From positions 1 through 64,000 of the forward strand of contig VXAY01004101.1 in assembly GCA_013399855.1 (NCBI GenBank): DNA of 64,000 nt. Reading direction: 5' to 3'. Made by a program: the position numbers and the translations under genes. Numbering within the stretch: position 1 is the first letter of the stretch; each line of letters opens with the position of its first letter. Below are positions 1 through 13,300 of this stretch, one piece after another. The notes beneath the pieces were generated by a model. It did no database searches, had not been told where the DNA came from, and worked only from the letters and a program-made list of their open reading frames with translations. Source of the DNA: Oxyruncus cristatus (taxonomy: Eukaryota; Chordata; Aves; Passeriformes; Cotingidae).

Positions 1-676
1 AAGATGTTGGTGCTTTTCTCCACACATGGCTCCAGTTCTGTGGGGAGTTTGCTGAAAGTTTCTGAGTTTGATGGTGTGACTCAGGTGATACAGGGACAGA
101 TGTCTACTGGGGCCACTGCAGACTCAGTCACCACGAATGGGGATCAAGACTTGTCAGACTTGGACAATGGGCCTGGTTTCAGTTTCATGCTGCACTGCTG
201 GCAGGGCACGGTGGTCATCAGGGGGCTTTACATGGAGTCACGCAGGGCTACTGGTGGCCTGTGGTGCCTGTGGATGTCCTGAGCCATGTTCAGGCTTGTT
301 ACACCTGCACCAGGACTAAGAAACAGATGCAGAGGCTGTAGGGTCTCTGCCAAGCGTTACTGACACCTGAGCAGCCGTGGCCAATGATCTCAATGGATTT
401 TAGTTGAGTTTAGTCTCTGATCCCGAGACACACCAGTGACCTTGGACTTGTTTACTTGTGCCTATTTTTGTGCCACCAAAGAAGGTGCCTGTGGCTTGCA
501 GAATGTTGCATCTGGGCTGTTTGCTATCCCAAAATGTCCAGGGGTACCCTGCAGTACTTGTTTGGTTAGCAATCTGTTTTCCTGGGGAAGGAAAGGAGAG
601 AAGGGTAAGAAGAATCTGTTTATTCCAGGAAATGTGTTCCGACCCTTTCTGTGACTTACTTATCTTTGTGCTGCAG
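1..676. other. No confident exon; DNA upstream of the first visible PARP14 exon
   Basis: This stretch lies directly upstream of a clear splice acceptor (CTGCAG, ending at 676). Since that exon needs two bases of a codon from an earlier exon, this is most likely PARP14 intron. A 92-codon open frame near the left edge and two overlapping frames at 436-757 resemble no family I know and carry no PARP14 sequence. The missing start of PARP14 (roughly 130 residues, including its first RRM-like part, by comparison with the 1,801-residue human protein) should lie further left. Confidence 0.55.
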
Positions 677-3600
677 AGAGTTTTGTTCCAAGCAGCGAAC
701 TCGAGGAAGAAGCTGGCTCTGCAGAGACCTCACCTTCGGTGGTGTTTGAAGACATAGAAAAATGCAGTCCAAACTGCTTACGTTTGCTGTTGGAGAACAT
801 CAGCGGCCTGACTGTAGATGAGGACTTCACTGTGGAAGTGATACCGGAAATAAATGTTGCTGTAGCTACCTTTATAAAAAGTATTGGTAAGAGAGGGGGA
901 CACCGTCATTCATTGCCATGTGTATGTATGAGGAACAGCTTTCAGAGCTTGATTCCTCTCCTGTTGGAGATCCAGACTGTTTTATAAAAGTACCTGGGTT
1001 GCAGTCTCTCAAGAAAGATGTCTTACATACAGCTCCGTGACCCAAATGTTCTGCCGGAAAAAGAAAATGGTGGCATCTCCAGTCACTGAAATGGGATGAT
1101 TGTTTCCATCTCGGCTTGGGTTAGATGAAAAGGAATTAGAAGTGCACTGAGTGTGGGGATTTTTGTAAGTTGTTGAGCTATCTAAGGTCTCCTTTTGAGA
1201 AGACAGGATTCTTCTCAGATGGGAGCAGAGACATAGTGGTAGTGAATAACAGAGAGTAACACGGTTGTGTGCTCTTCCCCTTTTTTATTACAACCCAGAG
1301 TTATTTGGCACCCAAGACACTTTTATTCCAACTACAGGGACAAGTAGACTGGGTGCTTCCAGGACGGACAGCTGAGGCTGATAATGACCCAGGAAAACAC
1401 GGTCACTTCATAGTGCTCTTCTCTTGACAGATACTGAAGAATTTGTGAAAAAATGTTTACAACACAAGAGAGTCAGAGAATTCAAAATGACTGCCAGGGT
1501 TCTTGAACTGACCCGGGCCATCAAGGCCGAAAACCTACCGGACAGCATTTCCCCAGATTACATCACAGTTTACTTTGAGAGTGCGCGGAACGGAGGGGGG
1601 CCCGTGTCAGATGTCCAGCTCTTCCCTGAGGAGAACTCAGCCATCATTACTTTCTGTGATCACAAAGGTAACCCTGTCCTTCGCCTGACCAAGGTGCTCC
1701 CAGGCAGACAACCCGCAAGCAAATCACTGCAGACTCGGTCATTAGGGAAAGCCTGGCTTGCTGTGGCTAAAGTCAGCGTATGCTGTCCTTTTCTTGAGTG
1801 CTCTGGATTTAGCAATACTGCTGCATGTCTAGGGTTTCAGAATCTCTTGTGGTTTTCCTGGCTTTGGTTTCTTTTTGGTGCTTATTTTTCTTTATCTTAT
1901 CAAAGATTCCTTCTAATACCTGCTTTGTGCATGGGTTGTTCGCAGTGGTGTTTTTTCCCCATCCGTTTGCAGAGGTTTTTTCTGCAATACAACACTGATT
2001 GTACTTAGAGGTAGAGAGAGCAGGATCTGTCAATGACTTCAGCTTTCTCAGTTAACTTTCAGAAAGTAATTAGGATGAAATATCTCCATGTCCGGCAAGA
2101 GCAGAGCTAAAGAACAGTCTTGTTACTATTCCTTGTGTTGAATCACTGTCCTGGTTTTGTGCTGTGCAACCTCTGGTAAATACCTCTGTGTTAGAAGACT
2201 CCTGGTTTAGTGAAGTAATTTCCTTTTAGTTAAAGATTTATCTGCCAAGTGATTGTTTTTCCTCTGACTCTCAGAATTTTCTTAAGAATATTTTTTACGT
2301 GAAGTTAATATTTAATTTGGATCATTATAATGTGGTTTCAAGTCACTGCCAACATTGTAATTTCTTTGCCCAGTCCATTCCAAGTAAAATGGGAAAAAAA
2401 AAAAGAAAGGCAAAATTCACTGGCACAAAGAATTTCATTTGAAGGAAGTTAAGGAGTATTTCATAGTATATGTTGCTCCTTACCTGCTCTGTGGTGGAGT
2501 TTCTTTAGGAAACAAGAGCAAGGTGTAGCTTTATATCTAAATGCAGACACAAGCATATTTACCCAACTTGGAGGAGCCAAGCCTCTTCCATTGTCCCCTA
2601 CAGAGTGGTTTGGAAAACAGAAGGACAAAAAAATAGCTCTTTGGAAGTCAAAAGAAAAAAAATCAATGTACTAGTTCTGCAAACAGAGACATTTGCTTGA
2701 TTTGAAGTTACTGATACCTGTATGTGTGTACATATGTGCCCTGCCTTTCAGATGTAAACACCGTCTTGGAAAAGCAGCATTTGCTGGAACAGACGCTGAT
2801 TTCTGTGCATCCCTATTACCACTCCCTGGGAACAGCTCTCTGTGGAGGAGAAAGACCAAGTATCAAGATGCCAGACCCCGTTGGGGTGCCACTGGACCCC
2901 TACGTCTGGCAGTTTTTACAAAGACATGATAAACTGACCCGAGGCATAAACCAGGAAATGGCAGTTTGCCATTGTGAGCTCAAATGGCCCCAGGCAGACG
3001 GGGCAAACCCCAAAGTCATGTTGTGCCCATCGTCATCTCTCTCCGAGCAGAACGAGACAATGATTAAGTTGATCAAGTCGTGGAAGCAAGACGCTTCTAG
3101 TGAGTTCTCACGTATCATGGCACGTTACACAGCTATAAAATGTAAAGTAAACTCAGCAGATTGGGGAGATGTGAAAAGCAGGTTGTTGGAAGATGTTTCT
3201 TTGATCGTAACTGATATTTCTGAGGACGTGGTGGCGATTGCAGGCAGCAGAGCAGCAGTGGAGAGCGCAGAGAAAGAAGTGAGGGAATGCATAGAAAAGG
3301 CCATGAAGCAAAGTGAAAGGGAAAAACAAAGCATAGAAATTTTGGTGCCAGTGATCCCAGGGGAGTATGCTGTGCTGCACAGTGCTGGGTTAGAAGAGAA
3401 TATTCACAAGGAATATCCATGCCTCAAGATCTTTTATGACAACAAAAAAAAGGCTGTTCAGTTGTGTGGATTACCTGCGGAAGTATATAAAATCAAAGCT
3501 GACTTACTGGAAAAGGTGTTGAGTATGCCTTGTACATCAGTGTCCATTGAGCCCCTCGTCTTCCACTACCTACAGGGTGTAGATAATAAAAAAACATCAG

Positions 3601-4302
3601 ATACGTTATTCCTTCAGAAAAAGATTCATGCTTTTTATGAACTTGAGGAGGATACTGTGTTGCTGTATGGAGATACTGCCACGGATCTTTTAGAAGCAGA
3701 AAGGCAAATAAAAACCAGCTTAGAATCCAAGTGCATCAATGTGGAGGACGGTGAGGTCATTAAAAAAGAGCAGTGGAAGAAACTTCTTGTCTCCTTGCAT
3801 AAGACATACAGTTCCTCCCAGGAAATTGTAATCACTGAGCAACCTGTTGGAAAAGAAAGTGAAGTGATTATTGCTGGCTTTTCTAAGGCTGTAACAGAGG
3901 TTTATCAGAAGCTTAAGGATTTTATAGATAAAAATACGCTTGTGGAAAAAATAATCCCAGCAAATTCAGTGGTGGTAGAGTTCATAGAGAAGGAGAAATC
4001 TAGTGCTTATTGTGAAATGAGGAAGAAAGGTGTGACAGTACGTTTTGACATCAAGGCATCATGTATTTCCCTGAGGGGACCAAGAGCAGAAGTGCCAGAA
4101 GCAGTCAATGTGTTTGAAAACCTGGTCTCATCCCTTTACTCAAGAAATGTGCCAATTGATAAGCCAGGAGCTAAGGAGTTCTTTATTGAGAGGAGAGATT
4201 CGTGTGTTTTTGAGGCAAAGCAGAAATTTAGTTGTTTCATTAGGATCAAAGAAGAAGAAAAAGACAAAGAAGAAGAAGAAGAGGAAGGGAAAGTGAAAAG
4301 AA
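677..4302 (+). other. PARP14: PARP14 N-terminal region: RRM-like segment and KH-like repeats
   Basis: Residues 1-150 hold the RRM-like part, with ENISGL in the first exon and [17 protein letters not shown] in the second; both match the spacing and wording of the human protein as I recall it. The 2.26-kb exon then carries a chain of alpha/beta repeats (about residues 230-640) that correspond to the degenerate KH modules of PARP14, thought to bind nucleic acid or support assembly. The region ends with a run of lysine and glutamate codons at about 4251-4302, just before macro 1. The upstream ATG in the same open frame at 2724 is not a start: it lies before the acceptor at 2750-2751. Confidence 0.75.
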
Positions 4303-7300
4303 AGCTCTACTACAAAACAAGACTGCCACATGGAACTGCAGTAGCAGTGTATAAAGGTGACTTGAGTGATTATCCTGTTGATGTTGTGGTGAATGCATCT
4401 AACGAAGACCTAGACCACAATGATGGCCTTTCTGGGGCACTGCTAAGAGCTGCTGGTCCAGCACTGCAAGAAGAGTGCGATGAGCGGGTGAGGATGACCG
4501 GGCGTTTCCAGCCCGGGAGCGCAGTTATCACGGGTGCTGGGAAACTCCCCTGCAAGAACGTCATTCATGCTGTTGGGCCCCGGTGGAGGAAGGAGGAGCC
4601 AGAAAAGTGTAAATGGTTGTTAAAAAAGGCAGTGAAGAAAAGTCTAGAACTAGCTGAAACATGTAATTGTTGTTCCATAGCTCTGCCTGCTATAGGTGGA
4701 GGGACGTTTGGCTTTCCACTGCAGATATGTGCAGATTCAATTGCATCCGCCATCAAGGAGACTTTGGAAGGATCCATGGGGGACAGCAGCTTGAAGGAGG
4801 TCCATCTTGTGGATAATGCAGAAGGAACCGTTCAGGTCCTGAGTGAGACAGTAAAAGAAGTGTTTTCAGGCAAATCATCTTCCCCAACACCGCACATGGA
4901 AAGCTCTAAGCTGAGCACAAGGCAGAAGGAGAAGACAAAAGAGGGTGTGAAGATGGTTACAACACATGAAGGACTTTGTGTCCGTGTAGAGGAGAAAAAT
5001 GCTCAGGAAGCCACGGTAGGTCTGCAATTTTCTGTTTGCTCTCTATGGTAAGATCTTCTTGAAATTTCAATAAAAAAGGAAGAACAGTAGGTCATACTGT
5101 TTTACAAGGCACTTGCTACATAAGGAAACAAGAGCTGTGTGCTAGCTAAACAGGGATGCAGGCTTGCAAAACTGAGTGCAGGTTGGGATCGGCCCCTCTG
5201 CAGCTGTTTCTAGAGCGCAGCTGTGAAGCTCAGGATGTTCCATTCTCACCTAGGTTTTGTTTTCCTTTTTTCCCGATCTAAGGCCAACAAGTAAAATAGT
5301 TTGCTTTTTTCCCAAAGGGAAAATATTAAAACACTTTCTACAATTATTTGTATGATCTGCAGCTATCTTGGTTGGATATTATGGTAAATCAGTGCCTGCC
5401 CGGACTGCTGTTTTGGGAAAGCTAACAGGGAGGATGGAGCTTTTTTTAGTTCCCTTTTCTTTGGATGGGTGAAAGCGACAGCCTGTGAAGAATTTACTGA
5501 GTTCCAGAAAAGACACTCCATAAAAGAGTCCATGCTTAGGTTGTTTTACCAAAGTCTAGACCAGATTTCTCCTGTTTTCTTTTTTTATTCATTTTGCTAG
5601 CAAAGGGTTTAACTGCTACTCATTTAGACCATCAAGTCTCAATTCACACCTCTGATGTCAGTTTCCCCTCATGTTTTTTTTTCTTCAGTGATGTAGAGTT
5701 CATCTGGAGAAATCTTTTTCAGCAACTGCTGGCTTTCATACTTTGCAGTTTAAAATATCCCTAAATTACTCTTATTATCGTTATCCTGCTGTTTCAGTGG
5801 CCATGTTGGTGCCTGTAAAAGCAGATTGCAAGAAAGCAATACCAGATATGAAAGAAACTCAGTATGACACACATGTCAAAATATTTTGTAGTTAAAACAT
5901 CTGTGGTGCAAAAAAGCAAAGCAATCACCAAACTTCAGGACTTCACCTGTTTTACTTCATGACAGCAAAACTACCTCCCTTTGCCTCCTTTTGGTGCATG
6001 AGGTGCTGCTTTTCTCATAAGGTGTAGACAATCCCACATCAGTGAAATGGAGGAAAGGGACATCAAACTTTCTGAATTAGGTGTAGCTTATACAATGCCG
6101 CTGTTTTGCATCCTGTGATGATGCTGGAGAAGAAGGAGCAATACTGCAGTGGTTCTTCACAAGGAAATGTAGGGAAGTCTGGATCTGGGGAGAGGGGATG
6201 AGACAAATGGCAGAGGATGGGTTTATGTCACCTGCCCAGACATTGTCATCTGCTCAGGATAAGGTGAGTCATAGCTTCACCTCTGCTGAGGCCTTGAGAG
6301 CTATGGATGGATGGATGGATGGATGGATGGATGGATGGATGGATGGATGGATGGATGGATGGATGGATGGATGGATGGCTGACCTGGTCACATGTAGTAC
6401 CTGTGGTGTTGGTATTCACAGTGGGTCTGATGCTGCCTAGCACAGATTTCCTACAAGTCCAGGAAGACTCAGTGTCCAGAAGCTGTGCTGAAAACCAGAT
6501 TATTGCTCCAGAAGCATCTTGTTTCTTATGCCATGTGTGGCTTTGGTAGTGCTGTTCGTCTTGATGCGTATTTTGACTCCAAGTCTGGTTACAGATATTT
6601 TTGCTGTAATCTTGTTGCAGACGGATGTTGTTGTCAACAGCATTGGCCCAGATCTGCAGTTTGGTGTGGGACCTCTTTGCAAAGCCTTGCTGGACACAGC
6701 TGGACCAGCACTCCAAGTAGAGTTTGACAAAGAAAAACAAAGTCAGGCTTCTGGTCCAGGGAGTGTGGTCTGCACCAGTGGACATGCTCTGGCCTGCAAG
6801 TCCGTGTTTCATGCCATACTACCCACGTGGAATGGAGGACAGACAGAGAAGGTACCTTTTAAATATTGAATTAAAATAAAAACATTTGAGAAGAGATGTA
6901 TTTGAGACGTGTCCTTATGTTCAGGTTTTAGCTTAGTCCTTTCCGATGGCTTGACTCCATTTGCTTCTGTTGGAGTGACCTTAAAGATGCCTTGATGCAC
7001 TGAGAGCTTCTTCTCTTACTGGGTACTCTCTTTGGAACTAATAATAAATGATGCCTTAAAAACCAGTATCTTTGCTGTGTTTTTCAGGTCCTGGTAGATG
7101 TAATCAATTTCTGCTTGAAGAAAGCTGAGGAACTTGGACTGAAATCAATCTCTTTCCCAGCTATTGGGACTGGAGGATTTGGATTTCCTAAAACCACTGT
7201 TTCTAAGTTAATGTTTGATGTGGTGTTTGAGTTCAGTAGAAGTCAGACTCCGAAGAATCTCCAGGAAGTTCATTTTCTCTTGCATCCCAAAGACATTGAT

Positions 7301-10300
7301 AACATTCAGGTAGTTTTCCTCAGGACAAAGCTGTCTATGTTACATCCTGTTCTGGTTACACCATACTAATATATTTTAGTTATATTGCTTACTTAAGGGG
7401 ATAATTTAGCACTTTCTTACTGCTGTGGGCCATTGACAGTGAGATGTCTCTCCAGTGTCTCTGAAATATAACTCTCAGCAAGCACAAGCTGCAGACACAA
7501 TTGGCCTCACTGTTGGCTGTAAATGCCTGTAGATGCTCCCTTGTCTTTTGACGGAGGAGCTCTGGCAATTCAGAGACATTATCTCTTATCACACTGTCCA
7601 CACTGGGTCTTCTGCTGTAATTAGTGACACCTAAATATGACTGTAAATTCCGTTAGGGGGCTCAGCAAGAGCTACGTGGCTGTTAATCTTAATTATAGAA
7701 ACATTCCCTTTATAAACTGTGAAATACTTTCTTTGGTCCCTTTTTTCTCTCCTTAGGCTTTTACCACTGAACTGGAGCATAGGGTAGCTGCAAGTTGCAA
7801 TGCTGCAGCACCAGAGCCAAGTAAGTTGTGTAGGGGCAGGAGGTGGGGCACGGGGGGGAATGTAAATACTGCTGAGTGTTTTTATATGTGTCAGGAAACA
7901 AGAGAAACATCATCAGGGCATAGGGCATTTGTCTTCCTTCTAAGGGACTTTCCTTCTTAAATGCCATTTGTACAAACTGTAGGAATTTCTTTTGTTGAGG
8001 GCGTGCTCACCTCTTGGTGAGGCCAATCTTATCATATGGAAGAGAGTGTCCCAACAGGAAACCCAAGTGGGAGAACTTTGCCAAGCAAGCCATGAATAAC
8101 ATGTATTTCTGTACCTTTAATCTCCTCTGTAGAGATATGTATACAGAGTATGGATGTGACCCAATAGCAAAAGCATCTGAGGGAACTGCACCAAGGGCAG
8201 AGGCTGATGCGTAAGGATGTACAGCTCTCTCTTCTCACTTGCTGAGTCCCAGGGAGATGAAGTTAAGAGTGTGCAGATAAAATCTGACTCAGAGAAGTTT
8301 AGACTAGAAGTAAGGAACAGTTTTGTAGCTGTGAAGGTAAAGATGAAATAACTTGCAAAACTGGTGTGATGGGATCTCCATTATTGGCAATGCTTAAGCT
8401 GGACACTCCATCTCTTGTAAGAGTTAATTCAGCAAACTGTGTTACAGAGCTGGTCAGATCAGACAAACCCTGAGGCCATTTTCTGAATTCATGTTGCAAG
8501 AATTTACAGGAATAGAAAATGGTTTCACTTTGACAGCCTTTGAGCAGGAAGCACACTGTGCCTTCCAGCTTTCAGAAATGGAGCCAAGAGAAAAGCAGAG
8601 ACAGTGTACATCCATCAAACTGATCTAGAGCATATTCCTTAAAAGCATAAATAGAAGTTTCCATCACTGGAAGAGAATAATATCCCAAGCTAGAGGAGAA
8701 GTGATGGAAGAGACTTTCTTTCCCTTGCAGGTTTCATTAGCCCTGTTTCTACTGAAGTATTGGGAGTTTATGAAATGAAGATTGGTTCCATCACACTCCA
8801 AGTACTTAGTGGAGATATTACCAAGGAAGATACAGAGGTCATTGTAAACATATCCAATCCATCCTTTGATGCCACAACAGGTATTGTATTGAAGATGTAG
8901 TTCATTAGGGATAAATTTGGGCTAGTTTTTAGAAGGGGGGAGGGGAAAGAATTGTCCATATGGGAAACTCCTAGGAAATATTTTTCAGATGAGAGAGAGG
9001 GATTTGGGATTAATCCTGAACTAGATCTTAAACAGCTCTTTTACGTGTCCCGAATATTTGATTTAGTTTCCCCACAGAAGGCATCTGACCAGATTTTTCC
9101 TTCTTGAAACCAAAAATGTTTAAATAAAAGGGAATTTTTAGATCAAGTAGAATTCTGGAAAACTGCTCGTGTCCTAAAATGTTTCATTATAAGCCAAAGC
9201 CCTGGTTAAGTAAATTGACCTGTAAGAAGCAGAGGGTTCTGAGATTGTGAATTAGATGCATGAAAGATACCAAATGATAAAATTCAAAGCAATGGGAGAG
9301 TTTGGTGAAGGCCATATGGGTTTGGCTGGTGAAACGATGAAATAGGAGTTGTTCTGAATGATTTGTACTCAGCAGTGAAGGCAGTGTTCTGTCTGCAGCC
9401 AGGGCAGTGTGCCATGGAGGGTACTTAGGGGAACGGTCACGGTTCTGCACTTCATGGGATCTTGCCATACAAGAATTTAGGGCATTTGTAGAGCAGAGAA
9501 GTTGGGCAGAGTTTTGAGTAGAGATAGTTGACTTAACGAATGTGTATGCTTTTGTTGTGTGATTTAAGGGGTCTTCAAAGCCATTATGGATGCTGCTGGT
9601 TCCAAGGTGGTAGATGAATGTGCTCAATATGGTATGTTGATGGATACTGTTTGGTTTGATTAATTTTTTGTTTTTGTTGGTTTCTCTGAAAACGTGAAGT
9701 CATTTTATAATTCTTTGTACTCTGCTGGCAACTCTATGTTACCTGTAAAAGACAGCTTTCACTTTTAGGGATTTTGAAAAGTACCGTTCTTATTTTGACA
9801 CCTACTTTGAGAATATTTCTTTTCCCAGTTGTTTAGCAACAACTTAGACATCAGTGTGTTGTGCACATTATTGTCATCCTGGATCCAGAACACAGCCCTA
9901 CACAAGCTACTAAGAAGAAAATTAACTCTATCCCAGCTGAAGCCAGGACAACCCTGCTCATAATTCCTCTGTTCTCTGCATTCTGTCAGAACAGTAGAGC
10001 TGTAAAATTCCAGCTCCCAGGGATTGGCCTCTATGAGCAGAGAAAGGCTCATTAAAAAAAAAGTGGCATAAGAAAGGATTTCTCATGTAAATGAATTTGG
10101 CATGCTTTTAAATAAAAGTGAGCTGTATTTAAAGTCATCCTAAATTCTTAAATTGTACCTAATAGGAAACTACTTTGTAGCTGAGATCTCAGGAAATTGA
10201 AAAATACACATTTACTTGAACTGATTCCTCAAAGAATCTCTGCAGAGTATTTACAGAGAAAACCAGAGAATCAGTTAAACCCGGGATAATGTAGCTCACA

Positions 10301-13300
10301 GTAGATCTCTTTCCACTTTTTCATGTTCTCTTCTTGGATCAGTATAACCAGCTGTCTTGCCAGAAGAGATAGGCACTTGGAAAATGTCTCCTTCTTTTTC
10401 TTCTCTCTTCCAGCTGGGCAGCAACAAAGTAGCATTATTACTACACAAGGTGGAAATCTGTTGTGCAGTAAAATCATTCACTTGCTTTCCAACAACAACG
10501 TCAAGAGTCAGGTCTCCAAAGTGCTTAACGAGTGTGAGCAAAGTATGTACAAATCTGTTGCCTTCCCAGCTATCGGAACAGGTTTGTGTTTTCTTGGGGA
10601 AGCAATGAGGGCTGTGATGGGGATAGTTCAGAAACTGGGACAAACTTCATATGGGTAACAGGAGACTTGTACAAGAAACTGTTCACTGCTACGTGCCTTT
10701 TCTGTTTGTTTAGGTCAAGCAGGACAGAGTCCAGCAAAGGTGGCTGATGAAATGTTGGACGCCATAGTGGAGTTTGCAAGCAAAAAATCTGTACAGCATT
10801 TGCAGACAATTAAAATCGTCATCTTCCAGACAAATATGCTGAAGGACTTCTATGAAAGCATGAAGAAAAGAGAAGATTTGGATTCATCCACAGCAGATTC
10901 ATGGTTTTCTGTGCTTAAATGTAAGTAGGTGGGTTTTCCGTGTGCATGGGCAAATTGAAGTTCTTCTGTTTACAACTAATAATTGACGTATATTTATTTA
11001 CAGCCTTCATTTGGGGCAAAAAACAATCTACTGAGAAGAAAAAGCTCGTGATTTTGGAGAAGAAAGTCAATTTAGTCACGTTTCAAATCTGTGGCGAAAG
11101 CCAAGAAAATGTGGATGCAGCTGAGTCCTGGATAAAGGATTTAATTTTAAAGGAACAATTTGAAACTACTGTTAGAAATGAGCTAATTGGAAGTTTTGAT
11201 GAGAAGCAAATTGCTGCTTTGGCAGATCTCCAGAGAAGAAAGCATGTCACCATTCAGCTTGACAATAAAGTTTCTCCCCCAGAAATTAATATTTCTGGGA
11301 TTAGCAGGGATGTCTGGTATGTTTTGGTAGAAATTCAAACAATGATTCAAAAAATGAAGGATGCTGAAGAAGAACAATCCAAGGCAGAACTTCTTTCTAA
11401 CCTGGTAGAATGGAGGTATCTGGGAAGCAATGATACCTTTGTTGCTTTTGATAAACAGACAAATATGCAGCTGGAGGATGCCAGACTAGCTAAAAAACAG
11501 TATCTTAATGTCAAAATCAACAAGAAGAACTACAAGGTTGATCTGAATACTCTACAGGCTCGTGATAACCAAGGAAAAAGTATAAACATTCAGCGTGTGT
11601 CAAGGAATGAAGGTGAATTACACTTTTGTTAAATAACAAAAACTTTATTAGTGATTAATGAATAAGTCTTCTGATAAATGCCATCTCAGGTATCCTAGAA
11701 AAAGGAAGGTATTCCATAGGTTGGCTTTTTTTTTTTCTTGGACATGCCATAGCCAGCAGTTTTGATTTTCATAACTAGTGGCAGGTATGACTGAAATCAG
11801 AGCACCAATGTTAAAATTAAGTACTATCCATACATAAGTGACTAGTGAGCACAGATTTCATGCTTAAGTCTGACAAAGGAAATGGTGTATGAAGTGGGGT
11901 TTTCCAGTTTGTTTTAGTTAGATACTGCTGTGGGGATAATTGGACTAGAGAAAAAATAAAATCTTAACTTTGCATTCATTAAAGAGCCAGTGATGTTAGG
12001 AAGAGAGTGAGTACTTGTAGAATAAAGTATTGTGAACAGTGTTGTCCTCTTAGCTCCCTCTATGCAGTTGGTTTTAAAATGTGCCTGTGAATCTGAGCTA
12101 GTTGTCTATCATAATGATGTAATCTCTGTTTTACATATATGCAATCAACAGAGCTCCCTAAGGAGTGGGAAGACATGCAAAACGAACAGGTCAGACTGGT
12201 GAATCTCAAGCCATTGCACCCGCATTATAAAGCAGTTGAGAAGATGTTTCGGGCAACCTGTGCCAACTTTACCATAGAGAAGGTGAAATCCTAGGGGGGG
12301 GAAAAAATGTCCATGCTTGGGCTAGAAACATTAACATACTTTCTAAATATTTGTTTGCAAGGTGTCTACAACCCAATACACCTTTCATATGTCAGTCTCC
12401 CTGGCACTCTACAGGGTGGGAAAAAAGCAAAGCAAATTTCTTGAGAGTTGTTCTGTCATTTCTGCCTTCTAATAGTGAGAAAACAGTGACCATCAGTTTT
12501 CAGGCTGATTCTGGTTCAACTAATGTGGTACTCACTAGTTAATGTGGTATTTCCAATTAGGAAATTCTATACTGAAATGGAAGCATGAGCAAACGTATTC
12601 AGAATACAAGGAAAAATATAAAGTCTTTGCACTGACCATAAAGTTTTAGACTATTTTACAACTCCTTCCCTGTCATTCCTAGAGCCTTCCAGGCTAAGCT
12701 GTTGGTTTTAACCCAAGTGTCAAGATTTGATCCTCCTTATTAAGAAGTCTGAAACAGAATGCACAGGGATTTAATTGCCATGGAGAAGATGGAATCATTC
12801 TGAATCAGGGGAGGAGATAAATAGGAGAAAATATAGTGAAAATAAGAGTGAGAATAATGTGTTTGAAAGATTTTCTTCCATCAGGAGCTTCATTAAGCAT
12901 GGTCAGGAAAACACAAATAGAACAAAATATCAGTGTATTATAGAAAAAATCATGTAATGACATGATGTCTTTTTCCATTAAAAATGGAAAGCTGTTACAG
13001 CAATGCCTTTCAGATTATACTTTGGTGCAGAGACACTACTTCCCCTTGAGCTATGTTCACATTGTTGGCATAGGAAGCCAGCAACATCTATCCTCCCACC
13101 AATTTATTTTTATATAGGAGTTTCTTATGGGTTGCTAAGCTACGCATTTAAAGAAGCAAGTTTGACTTTGAAGCTTAGATCTAGAAGAGAAACAAATTCA
13201 ATGTAATGCTATCACTACAGCCTATCCTTTAGTGAGGAAATCATCGGTAAAGATGATTGAGATGTACAGAAGGCATCTTACAACATTGCCCCTAGCAGTG

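Noticed and set aside
2724..2751. ATG at 2724 as a start of a separate 775-residue gene
   Set aside because: It lies in the intron before a clear CTTTCAG acceptor, and the exon joins in phase to 1431-1667.
6198..6812. Open frames on both strands with repeated Met-Asp-Gly-Trp or Ser-Ile-His-Pro
   Set aside because: They are produced by translation of the ATGG microsatellite inside a PARP14 intron.
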